Assembly: GCF_030269365.1 (NCBI RefSeq)
Contig: NZ_BSTF01000020.1
Span: 80,821-144,820, forward strand
Direction: 5' to 3'
From: Lentzea sp. NBRC 102530
Lineage (GTDB): Bacteria > Actinomycetota > Actinomycetes > Mycobacteriales > Pseudonocardiaceae
Length of the DNA: 64,000 nt
The translations under genes were made by a program, and so were the position numbers. Positions 1 through 8,376 of the stretch are shown here, one piece after another (position 1 is the stretch's first letter; each line of letters begins with the position of its first letter). The notes beneath the pieces are model-generated. The model saw only the letters and a list, made by a program, of their open reading frames with translations, had not been told where the DNA came from and ran no database searches.

Positions 1-425
1 ATCACGAGGGCCTTGCATCCTGCTGCGGCACGGGCGTCGTTCACGAGGGCGAGCACGGCCTGTTCGGGCGTCTGGCCCGTGGGGGGCTTCGGCGTCTCGA
101 CGGGCGGCTTCGGCGCCTCGGGTGGCGTCGTAGTGGTGGTGGGCGCCTCAGAGGAGGAGGGCGCGGAGGAAGGCGTCGACGGAGTCGTGGTGGTGGGAGC
201 GGAAGACGACTCGGAGGTGACGGGGCCGCCGGTGTTGTTCTCGGACGGCTGTCTGTTGGGGGCTGCCGCGTTGCCGGTGCCGAACTGGTTCGCTGCGTCC
301 TCGGCGGTCTCCTGCTGGGCGGCGTTGGTGAAGCTGATGCCGAGAGGAGAGGTACCGGTGACGGCGAGGCCGCCGATACCGGTTGCACCGATCAGCAGGC
401 CGAGTAAGAGGCTGCGGGCACTCAC
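1..425 (-). CDS. CAP-domain (SCP/PR1-like) secreted protein, partial
   Basis: Only the first ~141 codons are present; the gene runs off the left edge of the window. The chosen GTG start at 425 gives a basic residue followed by a hydrophobic stretch (LLLGLLIGATGIGGLAV), i.e. a signal peptide or anchor. A second in-frame GTG at 443 would add VVRSRP and also make a good signal peptide, so the start is uncertain. After residue ~45 comes a Ser/Thr/Pro-rich linker (TTTTPSTPSS, TTTTTPPEAPKPP), then the motif EQAVLALVNDARAAAGCKAL. That motif matches the first helix of actinobacterial CAP (cysteine-rich secretory/PR1) domains. Role unknown; exported CAP proteins are often cell-surface associated. Confidence 0.72.
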   Translation of the reverse strand, partial: MSARSLLLGLLIGATGIGGLAVTGTSPLGISFTNAAQQETAEDAANQFGTGNAAAPNRQPSENNTGGPVTSESSSAPTTTTPSTPSSAPSSSEAPTTTTTPPEAPKPPVETPKPPTGQTPEQAVLALVNDARAAAGCKALV

Positions 426-506
426 GGGTCGGGACCGTACCACTAATGGGTGACAACCCCAGAGTGCGTCGTTGGTCACCTGGTGTGACTGCGCCACCAT
501 TCGGAG

Positions 507-779
507 GTGGACGTACGACTGAACGCGTGGGTGCGTGGACGGGTGCAGGGCGTCGGTTTTCGCTGGTGGACGCGAGCCCGGGCACTGGAACTGGGCCTGG
601 TCGGGAGCGCTTCGAACAGGCCGGACGGGCGGGTCGAGGTCGTTGCCGAGGGTCCCCGGGAGAAGTGTGAACAACTCCTGAATGCTCTCCGTTCGGGTGA
701 GACCCCGGGCACCGTCGAATCTGTCGGTGAGCAGTGGTCGGCAGCCAGAGGTGACCTGACCGGCTTCATCGAGCGCTGA
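507..779 (+). CDS. acyP: acylphosphatase
   Basis: A 90-residue protein that hydrolyses acyl phosphates, acting in the cytosol. The signature GRVQGVGFR is at residues ~11-19, with the phosphate-binding arginine in GFR. The second conserved block is NRPDGRVEVVAEG, which holds the catalytic asparagine. Length is typical for the family (90-100 aa). The GTG start at 507 gives the usual N-terminus (MDVRLNAWVRGRVQG); a GGAG sits directly against it, so initiation may be weak or leaderless. In actinobacteria acyP commonly lies just upstream of smc, as here, with the sigma/anti-sigma pair inserted between them. Confidence 0.93.
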   Translation: MDVRLNAWVRGRVQGVGFRWWTRARALELGLVGSASNRPDGRVEVVAEGPREKCEQLLNALRSGETPGTVESVGEQWSAARGDLTGFIER

Positions 780-812
780 ACCGTTCTCAGAGCGATGGCG
801 TAGTAGGGGATC

Positions 813-1319
813 GTGGACTCCTCAGAAGACGTCCTCATCCAGCTGTACGAGCGCTGGAGAGGCCCGCTGCTGCACTACGTGCTGCGGCTGGTCGACGGCG
901 ACTACCAGCAGGCAGAGGACGTCGTGCAGGAGACGTTGCTCCGCGCGTGGCGGAACCACGAGGATCTGAAACCGGACGACGCGGCACCGTGGCTCTACAC
1001 GGTCGCGAAGAACCTGGTGATCTCCGGATACCGCCGCCGCAGCGCACGCGCGACCGAGGTGCCGCTCGAACCGGTGGACCTGCCGCCGGTCAGCGACCAG
1101 GTCGAACACGTGCTGCAGAAGTGGCAGATCGCGTCGGCGCTGAGGGCGCTCACGCCCGAGCACCGGACGGTCGTCATCGAGCTGTACTACCGCCGCCGCA
1201 CCGTCGCGGAGGCCGCCAGGACGCTCGGCATCCCGCCGGGCACGGTCAAGTCGCGCTGCTTCTACGCACTGCGGGCGCTGCGCGACGCACTGGAGGAAAG
1301 AGGGGTGACCGAGGCGTGA
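813..1319 (+). CDS. ECF-type RNA polymerase sigma factor (SigL-like)
   Basis: A 168-aa group 4 sigma factor. Region 2 covers residues ~5-75 (LIQLYERWRGPLLHYV, EDVVQETLLRAWRN, PWLYTVAKNLVIS). Region 4 covers ~110-160 (ALTPEHRTVVIELYYRRRTVAEAARTLG, then GTVKSRCFYALRALR). The GTG start at 813 follows a 33-bp gap after acyP. Its stop overlaps the start of the next gene, which encodes a zinc-type anti-sigma factor, so the two form a classic switch. The pair resembles mycobacterial SigL/RslA, which responds to envelope or redox stress. That parallel is an inference from architecture. Confidence 0.9.
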   Translation: MDSSEDVLIQLYERWRGPLLHYVLRLVDGDYQQAEDVVQETLLRAWRNHEDLKPDDAAPWLYTVAKNLVISGYRRRSARATEVPLEPVDLPPVSDQVEHVLQKWQIASALRALTPEHRTVVIELYYRRRTVAEAARTLGIPPGTVKSRCFYALRALRDALEERGVTEA

Positions 1320-1948
1320 GCTGCCAGCACACCGTCGACGTCGGCGCCTACCTCTTCGGCTCGCTCGACCTCGAGGAACGAGCCGCGTTCGAACGTCATC
1401 TCGCCGGCTGCGACTGCTGTCAGGCCGAGATGCTGCGGCTGGCCCCGCTGCCGGGACTGCTCGGCCGCCTGACCCTGGAGGACGTCGAGGACCTCGACGA
1501 GATCCCGGCACCGCCACCGGCCCCGCGACGCGATCGCCGCGTGCTCGTCGCGTGCGCGGCCGTCCTGGTGCTGTTCGCGCTGGCCGGAGGCAGTTTCTTC
1601 CTGACCCGGCCGCAGCAGCCCGTCGCGGCACCACCGTCGAGCACGGCACCGCCACCGCCGCCGAAGTGGAGCGCGAAGGACGCGGCGACCGGCGTCGACG
1701 GCGAGGCCGAGATGGTCTCGAAGTCGTGGGGCACCGAGATGTGGTTCAAGCTCGACGAGGTCAAGCCGGGCGCGCGTTGCAAGGTGATCGTGTTCGACCG
1801 GCGGGGGCAGCGCGAGGTCGGCGGCTGGTGGGGGTCCGACCACGCCCCTGACGAGCGGATTCCCGGATCGACGTCGTTCCGCGTCGACCAGATCGACCGG
1901 CTGGAGGTGTCGGACGAAAGCGGGCTGCTGGTCACTCTCCGTCCCTAG
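1316..1948 (+). CDS. membrane zinc-binding anti-sigma factor
   Basis: A 210-aa protein. The N-terminal zinc anti-sigma domain (residues ~1-60) has an HxxxCxxC motif (HLAGCDCC) plus an upstream Cys-Gln-His. A single membrane helix follows at ~80-100 (VLVACAAVLVLFALAGGSFFL). After a Pro-rich linker there is an extracytoplasmic domain of ~95 aa with no recognised fold, containing VEMVSKSWG-like beta-rich sequence. The GTG start overlaps the sigma gene stop (GTGA), implying translational coupling and fixed stoichiometry. It most likely holds the upstream sigma factor inactive until an envelope or redox signal releases it; the HxxxCxxC arrangement allows thiol sensing. The exact signal is unknown. 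Confidence 0.86.
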   Translation: MSCQHTVDVGAYLFGSLDLEERAAFERHLAGCDCCQAEMLRLAPLPGLLGRLTLEDVEDLDEIPAPPPAPRRDRRVLVACAAVLVLFALAGGSFFLTRPQQPVAAPPSSTAPPPPPKWSAKDAATGVDGEAEMVSKSWGTEMWFKLDEVKPGARCKVIVFDRRGQREVGGWWGSDHAPDERIPGSTSFRVDQIDRLEVSDESGLLVTLRP

Positions 1949-1995
1949 AAACGCAGGTCAACCCCAGCCTCCCGCACCGCCCGCAAGCGTTTGGG

Positions 1996-2001
1996 TACTC
2001 T
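1996..2001 (+). promoter_or_regulatory. -10 element of a leaderless smc transcript
   Basis: TACTCT lies 7 nt before the GTG start of smc at 2009. That is the spacing expected if transcription starts at the first base of the start codon. No Shine-Dalgarno is present between them and no clear -35 is visible. The same TAnnnT-7 nt-GTG layout recurs before ffh and the CPBP protease gene. Confidence 0.5.
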
Positions 2002-2008
2002 GCCCGGC

Positions 2009-5000
2009 GTGCATCTCAAGAGCCTGACGCTGAAGGGCTTCAAGTCCTTCGCCTCGGCTACCACGCTGCGCTTCGAGCCCGGCATCACCTGTGTGGTCGG
2101 CCCCAACGGGTCCGGCAAGTCCAACGTGCTCGACGCGCTGCGGTGGGTGATGGGCACGCAGGGTGCCAAGGACCTGCGCGGCGGCAAGATGGAGGACGTC
2201 ATCTTCGCCGGCACGTCCGGCCGCGCGCCGCTCGGCCGCGCCGAGGTGACGCTGACGATCGACAACGCCGACGGCATGCTGCCGATCGAGTACACCGAGG
2301 TGTCGATCACCCGCCGCATGTTCCGCGAGGGCGCCACCGAGTACGAGATCAACGGCAACTCGTGCCGCCTGATGGACATCCAGGAACTGCTGTCGGACTC
2401 CGGCATCGGCCGCGAGATGCACGTGATCGTCGGTCAGGGCCAGCTCGCCGCGATCCTCGAGTCCAAGCCGGAGGAACGCCGCGCGTTCATCGAAGAGGCC
2501 GCCGGCGTCCTGAAGCACCGCAAGCGCAAGGAAAAGGCGCTGCGCAAGCTCGAGGCGATGCAGGCGAACCTGACGCGCCTCACCGACCTCACCGCCGAAC
2601 TGCGCCGCCAGCTCAAGCCCCTGGGCAAGCAGGCCGAGATCGCCCGCCGCGCGCAGGTCGTCCAGTCCGAACTGCGGGACTCGAAGCTCCGCCTGCTCGC
2701 CGACGACCTGGTGACGCAACGGGAAGCCATCGCGCAGGAGGAGCACGACGAGGCGAAGGCCCGCGTGCGCCGCGCCGAGGTCGAGAAGTCGTTGCAGTCC
2801 GCGCAGTACCAGCAGAACGAGCTCGAGGAACGGGTCGCCGCCGACTCGCCGAAGCTCCAGGCCGCGCAGGACACCTGGTACCGGCTGTCCGCTTTGGAGG
2901 AACGCCTCCGCGGCACGGTCCGCCTCGCCGCCGAACGCGCGCGCCACCTGTCCGACGTGGTCGACGCTCCCAGCAGGGGCCGCGACCCCGACGACCTCGA
3001 CCGCGAGGCCGAGGAGACCGCCGAGATGGAGCTGGAGCTCCAGGAAGGCGTCACCGAGGCCCGCATCGCGCTCGCCGAAGCCGTGGAGACGCGCGCCGAG
3101 CTGGAGCGCATGGTCTCGCAGGCGGAGAAGGCGCACATCGCCGCCGTCCGCGCGATCGCCGACCGCCGCGAGGGCCTCGCGAGGCTCTCCGGTCAGGTGG
3201 AAGCGTTGCGCAGCAAGACGAACGCGACCGCCGAGGAGATCGAACGCCTCTCCGGCACGCTCGCCGAGGCCTCCGAACGCGTCGAGTTCGCCTCGGTCGA
3301 ACTGGCCGAGGCGCAGGCCGTCACCGGCTACGAGGACGAGGGCGACAACGACCTCGACGAACGCCACCGGCACGCCGTGCAGTCCAACGACGCCGCACGC
3401 CAGCGCGTCGAGGAACTCGTGAAGGCCGAACGCGCCGCGGAACGCGACATCGCGTCGTGGCGCGCCCGCGTCGACGCTCTCTCGTTGGGCCTCACGCGCA
3501 AGGACGGGGCGGGCGCGCTGCTCGCGTCGGACGTGCCGGGCCTGCTGGGGTCCGTGGCCGCGTTGCTGACCGTCGAACCGGGCTTCGAGGTCGCGCTCGC
3601 CGCCGCCCTCGGCCCGATCGCCGACGCCGTCGCGGTGTCGTCCGGCGAGGGTGCGCTCCAAGCCCTGAAGCTGTTGAAGGAGAAGGACGCCGGCCGCGCG
3701 GGCGTGCTGATCGGCTCCTCCGGGTCCGCTGTGGACACCACGCAGTGGGGCCACCTGCCCCACGGCGCGCGCTGGGCCATCGACGTCGTGCACGCCCCCG
3801 AGGCGTTGCGCCCGGCCCTCGCCCGTGCCCTCGACCGCCTCGCGGTGGTGGAGGACCTGGACTCCGCGGCCCGGTTCCACGGCAGGGCCGTCACCAGGGA
3901 CGGAGACCTCTTCGGCACGGACTGGGCCATCGGCGGTTCGGGTGCCCAGGGTCAGAGCGTCATCGAGGTGCAGGCCGCCGTCGACGAGGCGCAGGAGCAG
4001 CTCGCGACCGCCGAACGGGCGCTGGAGCACGCTTCGGCCGCCCTCGAAGGCGCCCGCGCCGAGCAGCAGGCCCGCCGCAAGGTGCTCGACGCGGTGAAGG
4101 AAGCCATGCAGGAGGCCAAGGTCCGCCAGGCGCGGTCCGGCGAACGCCTCAACCGCATGGCCGCTGCCGTCCGGTCCGCCGAGGCCGAGGTCAGCCGCAT
4201 CAGCGACCAGCGCGCCAAGGTCGAGCAGTCCCGCGAGGACGCCCTGATGAAGCTGGGCGAGCTCGAAGAGCGGCTGCTGATGGCCGAAGAAGAGCAGACG
4301 ATGGACGACGAGCCGGACACCGAGCAGCGCGACGCGCTGGCCGCGGAACTGGCTCAGGCGCGTCAGAGTGAGATGGACGCGCGTCTGGTGCAGCGCACCG
4401 CGGAAGAGCGCGCTCGGGCCGTGCAGGGCAAGGCAGAGGGTCTGCGCCGTGCCGCACGCGCTGAGCGTGAGGCCCGCGAACGGCACGCACGCGCGACGGC
4501 CCACCGTGCGCGCGGTGCCGTCGTCGCGAAGGCCGTCGCCCGAGGCGGCGAACAGGCGCTGGAACGCATCGAGATCTCGCTGGCCCGTGCCGCCCGTGAA
4601 CGCGACCTCGCCCAGGAACGCCGTCAGCAGCACGAACTCCTGCTGACCCAGGTGCGCAACGTGGTCCGCGAGATGTCCGGCGAGCTGGAGAAGCTCGTCG
4701 ACGCCGTGCACCGCGACGAGGTGCTCAGGGCCGAGCAGCGGATGCGCATCGAGCAGCTGGAGACGAAGATCGCCGAGGACTTCGGCATCGGTCTCGACGA
4801 CCTGATCAACGAGTACGGCCCGGACTGCCCGGTGCCCGCGTCCGCCGCCGAGATGGCCGAGTACCAGGCCGCCAAGGAACGCGGCGAGCAGGTCTCCGAG
4901 CCGCAGCCGATGCCGTACGACCGCGACACCCAGGCCCGCCGCGCCAAGCGCGCCGAACGCGACCTCTCGTTGCTGGGCAAGGTGAACCCGCTCGCGCTCG

Positions 5001-5647
5001 AGGAGTTCGCCGCGCTGGAGGAGCGCTACAAGTTCCTCTCCACGCAGCTCGAGGACATCAAGGACACCCGCCGCGACCTGCTCACCGTCGTGAAGGAGGT
5101 CGACGACAAGATCCTCGAGGTCTTCACGCTGGCCTACGAGGACGTGGCGCGCGAGTTCGAGATCGTCTTCAAGGTCCTGTTCCCCGGCGGCGACGGACGG
5201 CTGGTGCTGACCGAGCCCGACGACATGCTGACCACCGGCATCGAGCTGGAGGCCCGCCCGCCCGGCAAGAAGGTCAAGCGCCTGTCGCTGCTCTCCGGTG
5301 GCGAGAAGTCACTGGCCGCCGTCGCGATGCTGGTCGCGATCTTCCGCGCCCGCCCCTCACCGTTCTACGTCATGGACGAGGTCGAGGCGGCGCTGGACGA
5401 CACGAACCTGCACCGGCTGATCGGCCTGTTCCAGCAGCTGCGGGACCGTTCGCAGCTGCTGATCATCACGCACCAGAAGCCGACCATGGAGATCGCGGAC
5501 GCGCTCTACGGCGTCTCGATGCGCGGTGACGGCATCTCGCAGGTGATCTCGCAGCGGCTGCGCACGTCGGCCGACGAGCCGGCCCGTGCCGAGAAGCCCG
5601 CGGCACCGGTTGCGGAAACGCCGGAACCGGCGGGCGAAGAGGACTGA
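2009..5647 (+). CDS. smc: chromosome segregation ATPase SMC
   Basis: A 1212-aa condensin-type SMC protein that compacts and segregates the chromosome with ScpA/ScpB. The N-terminal head has Walker A GPNGSGKS at residues 31-38. Coiled coil follows (~170-500), then a Gly-rich hinge at ~505-660 (DVPGLLGSVAALL, ALGPIADAVAV), and a returning coiled coil to ~1000. The C-terminal head has the ABC signature LSGGEKSLAAVAML and Walker B FYVMDEVEAALDD. The chosen GTG at 2009 gives MHLKSLTLKGFKSF, the normal actinobacterial start; an upstream TTG at 1991 is in frame but less likely. A short acidic/Ala-Pro tail (PAAPVAETPEPAGEED) ends the protein. Length is typical. Confidence 0.98.
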   Translation: MHLKSLTLKGFKSFASATTLRFEPGITCVVGPNGSGKSNVLDALRWVMGTQGAKDLRGGKMEDVIFAGTSGRAPLGRAEVTLTIDNADGMLPIEYTEVSITRRMFREGATEYEINGNSCRLMDIQELLSDSGIGREMHVIVGQGQLAAILESKPEERRAFIEEAAGVLKHRKRKEKALRKLEAMQANLTRLTDLTAELRRQLKPLGKQAEIARRAQVVQSELRDSKLRLLADDLVTQREAIAQEEHDEAKARVRRAEVEKSLQSAQYQQNELEERVAADSPKLQAAQDTWYRLSALEERLRGTVRLAAERARHLSDVVDAPSRGRDPDDLDREAEETAEMELELQEGVTEARIALAEAVETRAELERMVSQAEKAHIAAVRAIADRREGLARLSGQVEALRSKTNATAEEIERLSGTLAEASERVEFASVELAEAQAVTGYEDEGDNDLDERHRHAVQSNDAARQRVEELVKAERAAERDIASWRARVDALSLGLTRKDGAGALLASDVPGLLGSVAALLTVEPGFEVALAAALGPIADAVAVSSGEGALQALKLLKEKDAGRAGVLIGSSGSAVDTTQWGHLPHGARWAIDVVHAPEALRPALARALDRLAVVEDLDSAARFHGRAVTRDGDLFGTDWAIGGSGAQGQSVIEVQAAVDEAQEQLATAERALEHASAALEGARAEQQARRKVLDAVKEAMQEAKVRQARSGERLNRMAAAVRSAEAEVSRISDQRAKVEQSREDALMKLGELEERLLMAEEEQTMDDEPDTEQRDALAAELAQARQSEMDARLVQRTAEERARAVQGKAEGLRRAARAEREARERHARATAHRARGAVVAKAVARGGEQALERIEISLARAARERDLAQERRQQHELLLTQVRNVVREMSGELEKLVDAVHRDEVLRAEQRMRIEQLETKIAEDFGIGLDDLINEYGPDCPVPASAAEMAEYQAAKERGEQVSEPQPMPYDRDTQARRAKRAERDLSLLGKVNPLALEEFAALEERYKFLSTQLEDIKDTRRDLLTVVKEVDDKILEVFTLAYEDVAREFEIVFKVLFPGGDGRLVLTEPDDMLTTGIELEARPPGKKVKRLSLLSGGEKSLAAVAMLVAIFRARPSPFYVMDEVEAALDDTNLHRLIGLFQQLRDRSQLLIITHQKPTMEIADALYGVSMRGDGISQVISQRLRTSADEPARAEKPAAPVAETPEPAGEED

Positions 5648-5730
5648 GGGGCGGCCGGGCTTCAACCAGCCCCGCCTTCTGCACGGGCTGCGTCCGCGCG
5701 GTGCCCCGCCTCCGCGAAGGTACCGCCCGG

Positions 5731-6444
5731 TCAGACGCCGCGAGCGTCCAGCGCGGCCGCTTCCGCCGGCGTGGGCGCGGTGCCACCGAGGTGCGCGGGG
5801 GCCCACCAGGCACCCGGTTCCGCGGGGTAGTCGCTCTGCGCGGTGTCGAGGAGTTCCTGCATCCGCTTGCGCAGCAGGTCGTCGCCGGAGTCACCGGGGG
5901 AGGCCTCGAAGGGCTCGCCGATGAGGATGGTGATCGGCACGTGCCGCTGGGTCAGGTCCTTGGGACGGCCCTTGGTCCACAGCCGCTGCGTGCCCCACAG
6001 CGCGACGGGGATGAGCGGAACGCCGGCCTCGTGCGCCAGGCGGTTCGCGCCGGACTTGATGTCCTTGACCGTGAACGAACGGCTGATCGTGGCCTCGGGG
6101 AAGATCCCGACGACCTCGCCGGTGCGGAGCGCGGACAGGGCCTGCTGGTAGGAGGCCTGGCCCGCGCTCCGGTCGACGGGGATGTGGTGCATGCCGCGCA
6201 TGAGCGGGCCTGCGATCTTGTTGGCGAAGATCTCGTGCTTCGCCATGAACCGCGTGAGGCGCCCCGAGAGGTACGCGCCGTAGCCCGCGAAGATGAAGTC
6301 GAGGTAGCTGACGTGGTTCGACGCCAGCACGGCTCCACCCGTGCGCGGGACGTGGTGCGCCCCCTCCACGGTGATCCGCAGGTCGAGTACCTTGAACATG
6401 GTCTTCGCTGCGGCGATCACCGGGGGATATACGCGATCCGACAT
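5731..6444 (-). CDS. 1-acyl-sn-glycerol-3-phosphate acyltransferase family protein
   Basis: A 237-aa PlsC-type acyltransferase, probably acylating lysophosphatidic acid or a related acceptor at the membrane. The catalytic NHxxxxD motif is NHVSYLD (residues ~43-49). Block III is FPEATIS, where most relatives have FPEGTRS. Other conserved parts are MHHIPVDR and PLIPVALWG. The ATG start at 6444 is preceded on its strand by TAGGCT (possible -10) inside a GTAGC/GCTAC hairpin at 6456-6473. That hairpin also marks the end of the upstream gene. It converges with smc across an 83-bp gap. Acyl acceptor not known. Confidence 0.87.
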   Translation of the reverse strand: MSDRVYPPVIAAAKTMFKVLDLRITVEGAHHVPRTGGAVLASNHVSYLDFIFAGYGAYLSGRLTRFMAKHEIFANKIAGPLMRGMHHIPVDRSAGQASYQQALSALRTGEVVGIFPEATISRSFTVKDIKSGANRLAHEAGVPLIPVALWGTQRLWTKGRPKDLTQRHVPITILIGEPFEASPGDSGDDLLRKRMQELLDTAQSDYPAEPGAWWAPAHLGGTAPTPAEAAALDARGV

Positions 6445-6469
6445 GCTTCCGAACGGTAGCCTAAAAAAG

Positions 6470-6808
6470 CTACTGACCGGTAGGCGCCCCTTCGTGTTCT
6501 CGCATGACCTTGGGCACGCCCGCCAGGTCCTCCTCGTTGCAGAGCAACTTGAGGTCGTAGTACGGGTTGCCGTGCCTGTCGTCGTAGTCGAGATGGACCG
6601 CGATCACGTCCACGGGTTCGCCCAGCCAGTCCTGGGTCTGCCGCAACCAGGCGGCAGCGCGTTCCAGAGCTGATGGCAGATCATCGTCTCGGAATTCGAC
6701 CGGCCGGTAGGGAACTCCCTGGACACCGTCCCGGTTGTTCGCCGGCAAGGGCAGGTCGACGGCCACCCCGGATTCGTTGAGATCGAGTTGGATCGTTTCC
6801 TCACTCAC
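6470..6808 (-). CDS. hypothetical protein, small acidic
   Basis: About 112 aa, no recognised family. The chosen GTG at 6808 gives MSEETIQLDLNESGVAVDLPLPA; an in-frame GTG at 6832 would add eight residues and cannot be excluded. A GGGGA lies 10 nt upstream of the chosen start. The sequence is strongly acidic and soluble, with a conserved-looking core WLGEPVDVIAVHLDYDDRHG followed by NPYYDLKLLCNEEDL. No signal peptide or membrane helix. Codon use matches neighbours, so it is probably a real gene. It lies 25 bp upstream of the acyltransferase on the same strand and may be co-transcribed. Confidence 0.62.
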   Translation of the reverse strand: MSEETIQLDLNESGVAVDLPLPANNRDGVQGVPYRPVEFRDDDLPSALERAAAWLRQTQDWLGEPVDVIAVHLDYDDRHGNPYYDLKLLCNEEDLAGVPKVMREHEGAPTGQ

Positions 6809-6925
6809 CGTAGAAGAGTCCCCCACCCTCACCTGGCCTGCAAGCCCGAATATGGGTGTCGTGCCCGACCGTGCGGCGGCATACCAGCGCGCGCGGGCAC
6901 GCCGGTGTGAGTGTTGTCTCCCGGC

Positions 6926-7372
6926 TCACCGCGAGTTCTGGAGGAACGCGATGTCGCGCTTGACCTTCGTGATCCGGTCGTGGGTGGGCACGAGCACCCT
7001 GGCCAGCGCGGACCGGAGCAGCTCCAACTCCTGCGCGGCACCCTCCGGATCACCGGCCTGGTAGCGCAGGTTCGCGAGCAGTTGCCTGGTCTCCAGGACC
7101 TCGTCGTGCTCCGGCCCGTGCACCCGGACGAGGTCGTCCAGCAGCGGCTCGCAGACCTCCACGGCCTTCCTGAACTGCTTCGCGGTGCCGAGGACCTTCG
7201 TGAGCATGAGTCGCACACCGAGCGTGCGGGGGTCGTCGGCGCCCACTTCGCGCACGTGGTCCCTGGCGAGGGTCCGGAACTCGGAGGCGGCGCCGCGGAA
7301 GTCTCCGGCGTGCGCCTTGGCCTCGGCAGCGGCGGTGCGGACGGCCAGTTCTTCTGACGACACCCCTGCCAT
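6926..7372 (-). CDS. tetratricopeptide-repeat protein, small
   Basis: A 148-aa all-helical protein with three to four TPR-like helical hairpins. Examples are AEAKAHAGDFRGAASEFRTLAR, LTKVLGTAKQFRKAVEVCEPLL and QLLANLRYQAGDPEGAAQELELL. The pattern resembles the kinesin-light-chain-like TPRs common in actinobacterial regulators, but here the repeats stand alone with no NB-ARC or DNA-binding domain. The ATG start at 7372 gives MAGVSSEELAV. It may be a remnant or a free protein-interaction module; function unknown. Confidence 0.72.
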   Translation of the reverse strand: MAGVSSEELAVRTAAAEAKAHAGDFRGAASEFRTLARDHVREVGADDPRTLGVRLMLTKVLGTAKQFRKAVEVCEPLLDDLVRVHGPEHDEVLETRQLLANLRYQAGDPEGAAQELELLRSALARVLVPTHDRITKVKRDIAFLQNSR

Positions 7373-7452
7373 TTTACCGGGCCGCGCGACCGTTACCTGA
7401 GAGCCGGGAAAACTCCCTCGCGTCGAACGGCCGTGCGAGTGACCATCTCCTC

Positions 7453-8376
7453 ATGTACGACATCCGTTTCGCCGAACCTGGCGACCTCGGCGCCACGATG
7501 GCGCTGCTGGTCCGGCTCCAGGCCGACAACGCGCACCACATCGGGTACCTCGGTGAGACAGTCGAAGAGCTCCGCGCGGAGCTCGGCGAGTTCGAGCCGA
7601 GCTGGGCCGACTGCACGGTGGTGGCCGTCGACGCCGACGACAACATCACCGGCATGCTCAGCGTGGAGATCGACGCCGAGCTCGGCCGTGCGTGGCTGCA
7701 CGGACCGTTCGTCGACGTACCGGTCAACCACCCGGCGGGCAGCCGCATCTGGGACCAGACCGCCGACGCGCTGTTCCGCCGCGCCACCGAGCTCCTCACC
7801 GGCATCACCGACCTCGAGCTCTACGGGCACACGGCCCACCGGCGGTTGGCGGCGTTCGCCGAGAGGCACGCCTTCAACGCCGGCAAGGCCAGTGCCATCC
7901 ACATACTCGACAACGGGGACCTGCGCACGTTGCTGCTGAGGGACGCCAAGTGCCCCAGCGAACGCGAGATGCGCGTCCTCCCGACCGATCGGTTCGTGCA
8001 CGAGGCCGTCGCGGTCCTGCACGAGCGATGTTTCCCCCGCACGTACCTGTCCGGGAAACAACTCGTCGAATCCGATCCCAAAGCCCGCACCGTCGTCGTC
8101 GCGATGGACGGCGAACGCGTGCTCGGGTACGCCGCGGGCAAAGCGCAGCCCGAGGAGTACTACGTCGACTTCGTGGCCGTCGAACCCGATGTTCGCGGTC
8201 AGGGCGTCGGCGCGGCCCTCATCACCGAACTGCTCTGGAAGCTCGCGGCCGAGCACGGGGCCCGGCCGCAGGCCGCCGCATCGATCCACGCGGGCAACGA
8301 GTCGTCGCAGAACATGTTCGCCCGCCTAGGATTCCGACTTCACATCGAGCTCGTCTCGTACAGGCACACCGCGTGA
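7453..8376 (+). CDS. GNAT-family N-acetyltransferase with two GNAT domains
   Basis: A 307-aa protein with tandem GNAT folds. The N-terminal half (1-150) is degenerate; the C-terminal half keeps the acetyl-CoA loop RGQGVGAAL within VDFVAVEPDVRGQGVG. Conserved NESSQNMFARLGF closes the domain. The bidomain layout resembles mycothiol synthase (MshD), but the conserved MshD regions are not evident, so the substrate is left open. The ATG at 7453 has no strong ribosome binding site. Its last 51 bp overlap the 3' end of the converging symporter gene. Confidence 0.83.
   Translation: MYDIRFAEPGDLGATMALLVRLQADNAHHIGYLGETVEELRAELGEFEPSWADCTVVAVDADDNITGMLSVEIDAELGRAWLHGPFVDVPVNHPAGSRIWDQTADALFRRATELLTGITDLELYGHTAHRRLAAFAERHAFNAGKASAIHILDNGDLRTLLLRDAKCPSEREMRVLPTDRFVHEAVAVLHERCFPRTYLSGKQLVESDPKARTVVVAMDGERVLGYAAGKAQPEEYYVDFVAVEPDVRGQGVGAALITELLWKLAAEHGARPQAAASIHAGNESSQNMFARLGFRLHIELVSYRHTA

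Noticed and set aside
1958..4711. 917-codon frame antisense to smc
   Set aside because: A shadow of GC-rich codon bias; smc on the plus strand is unmistakable.
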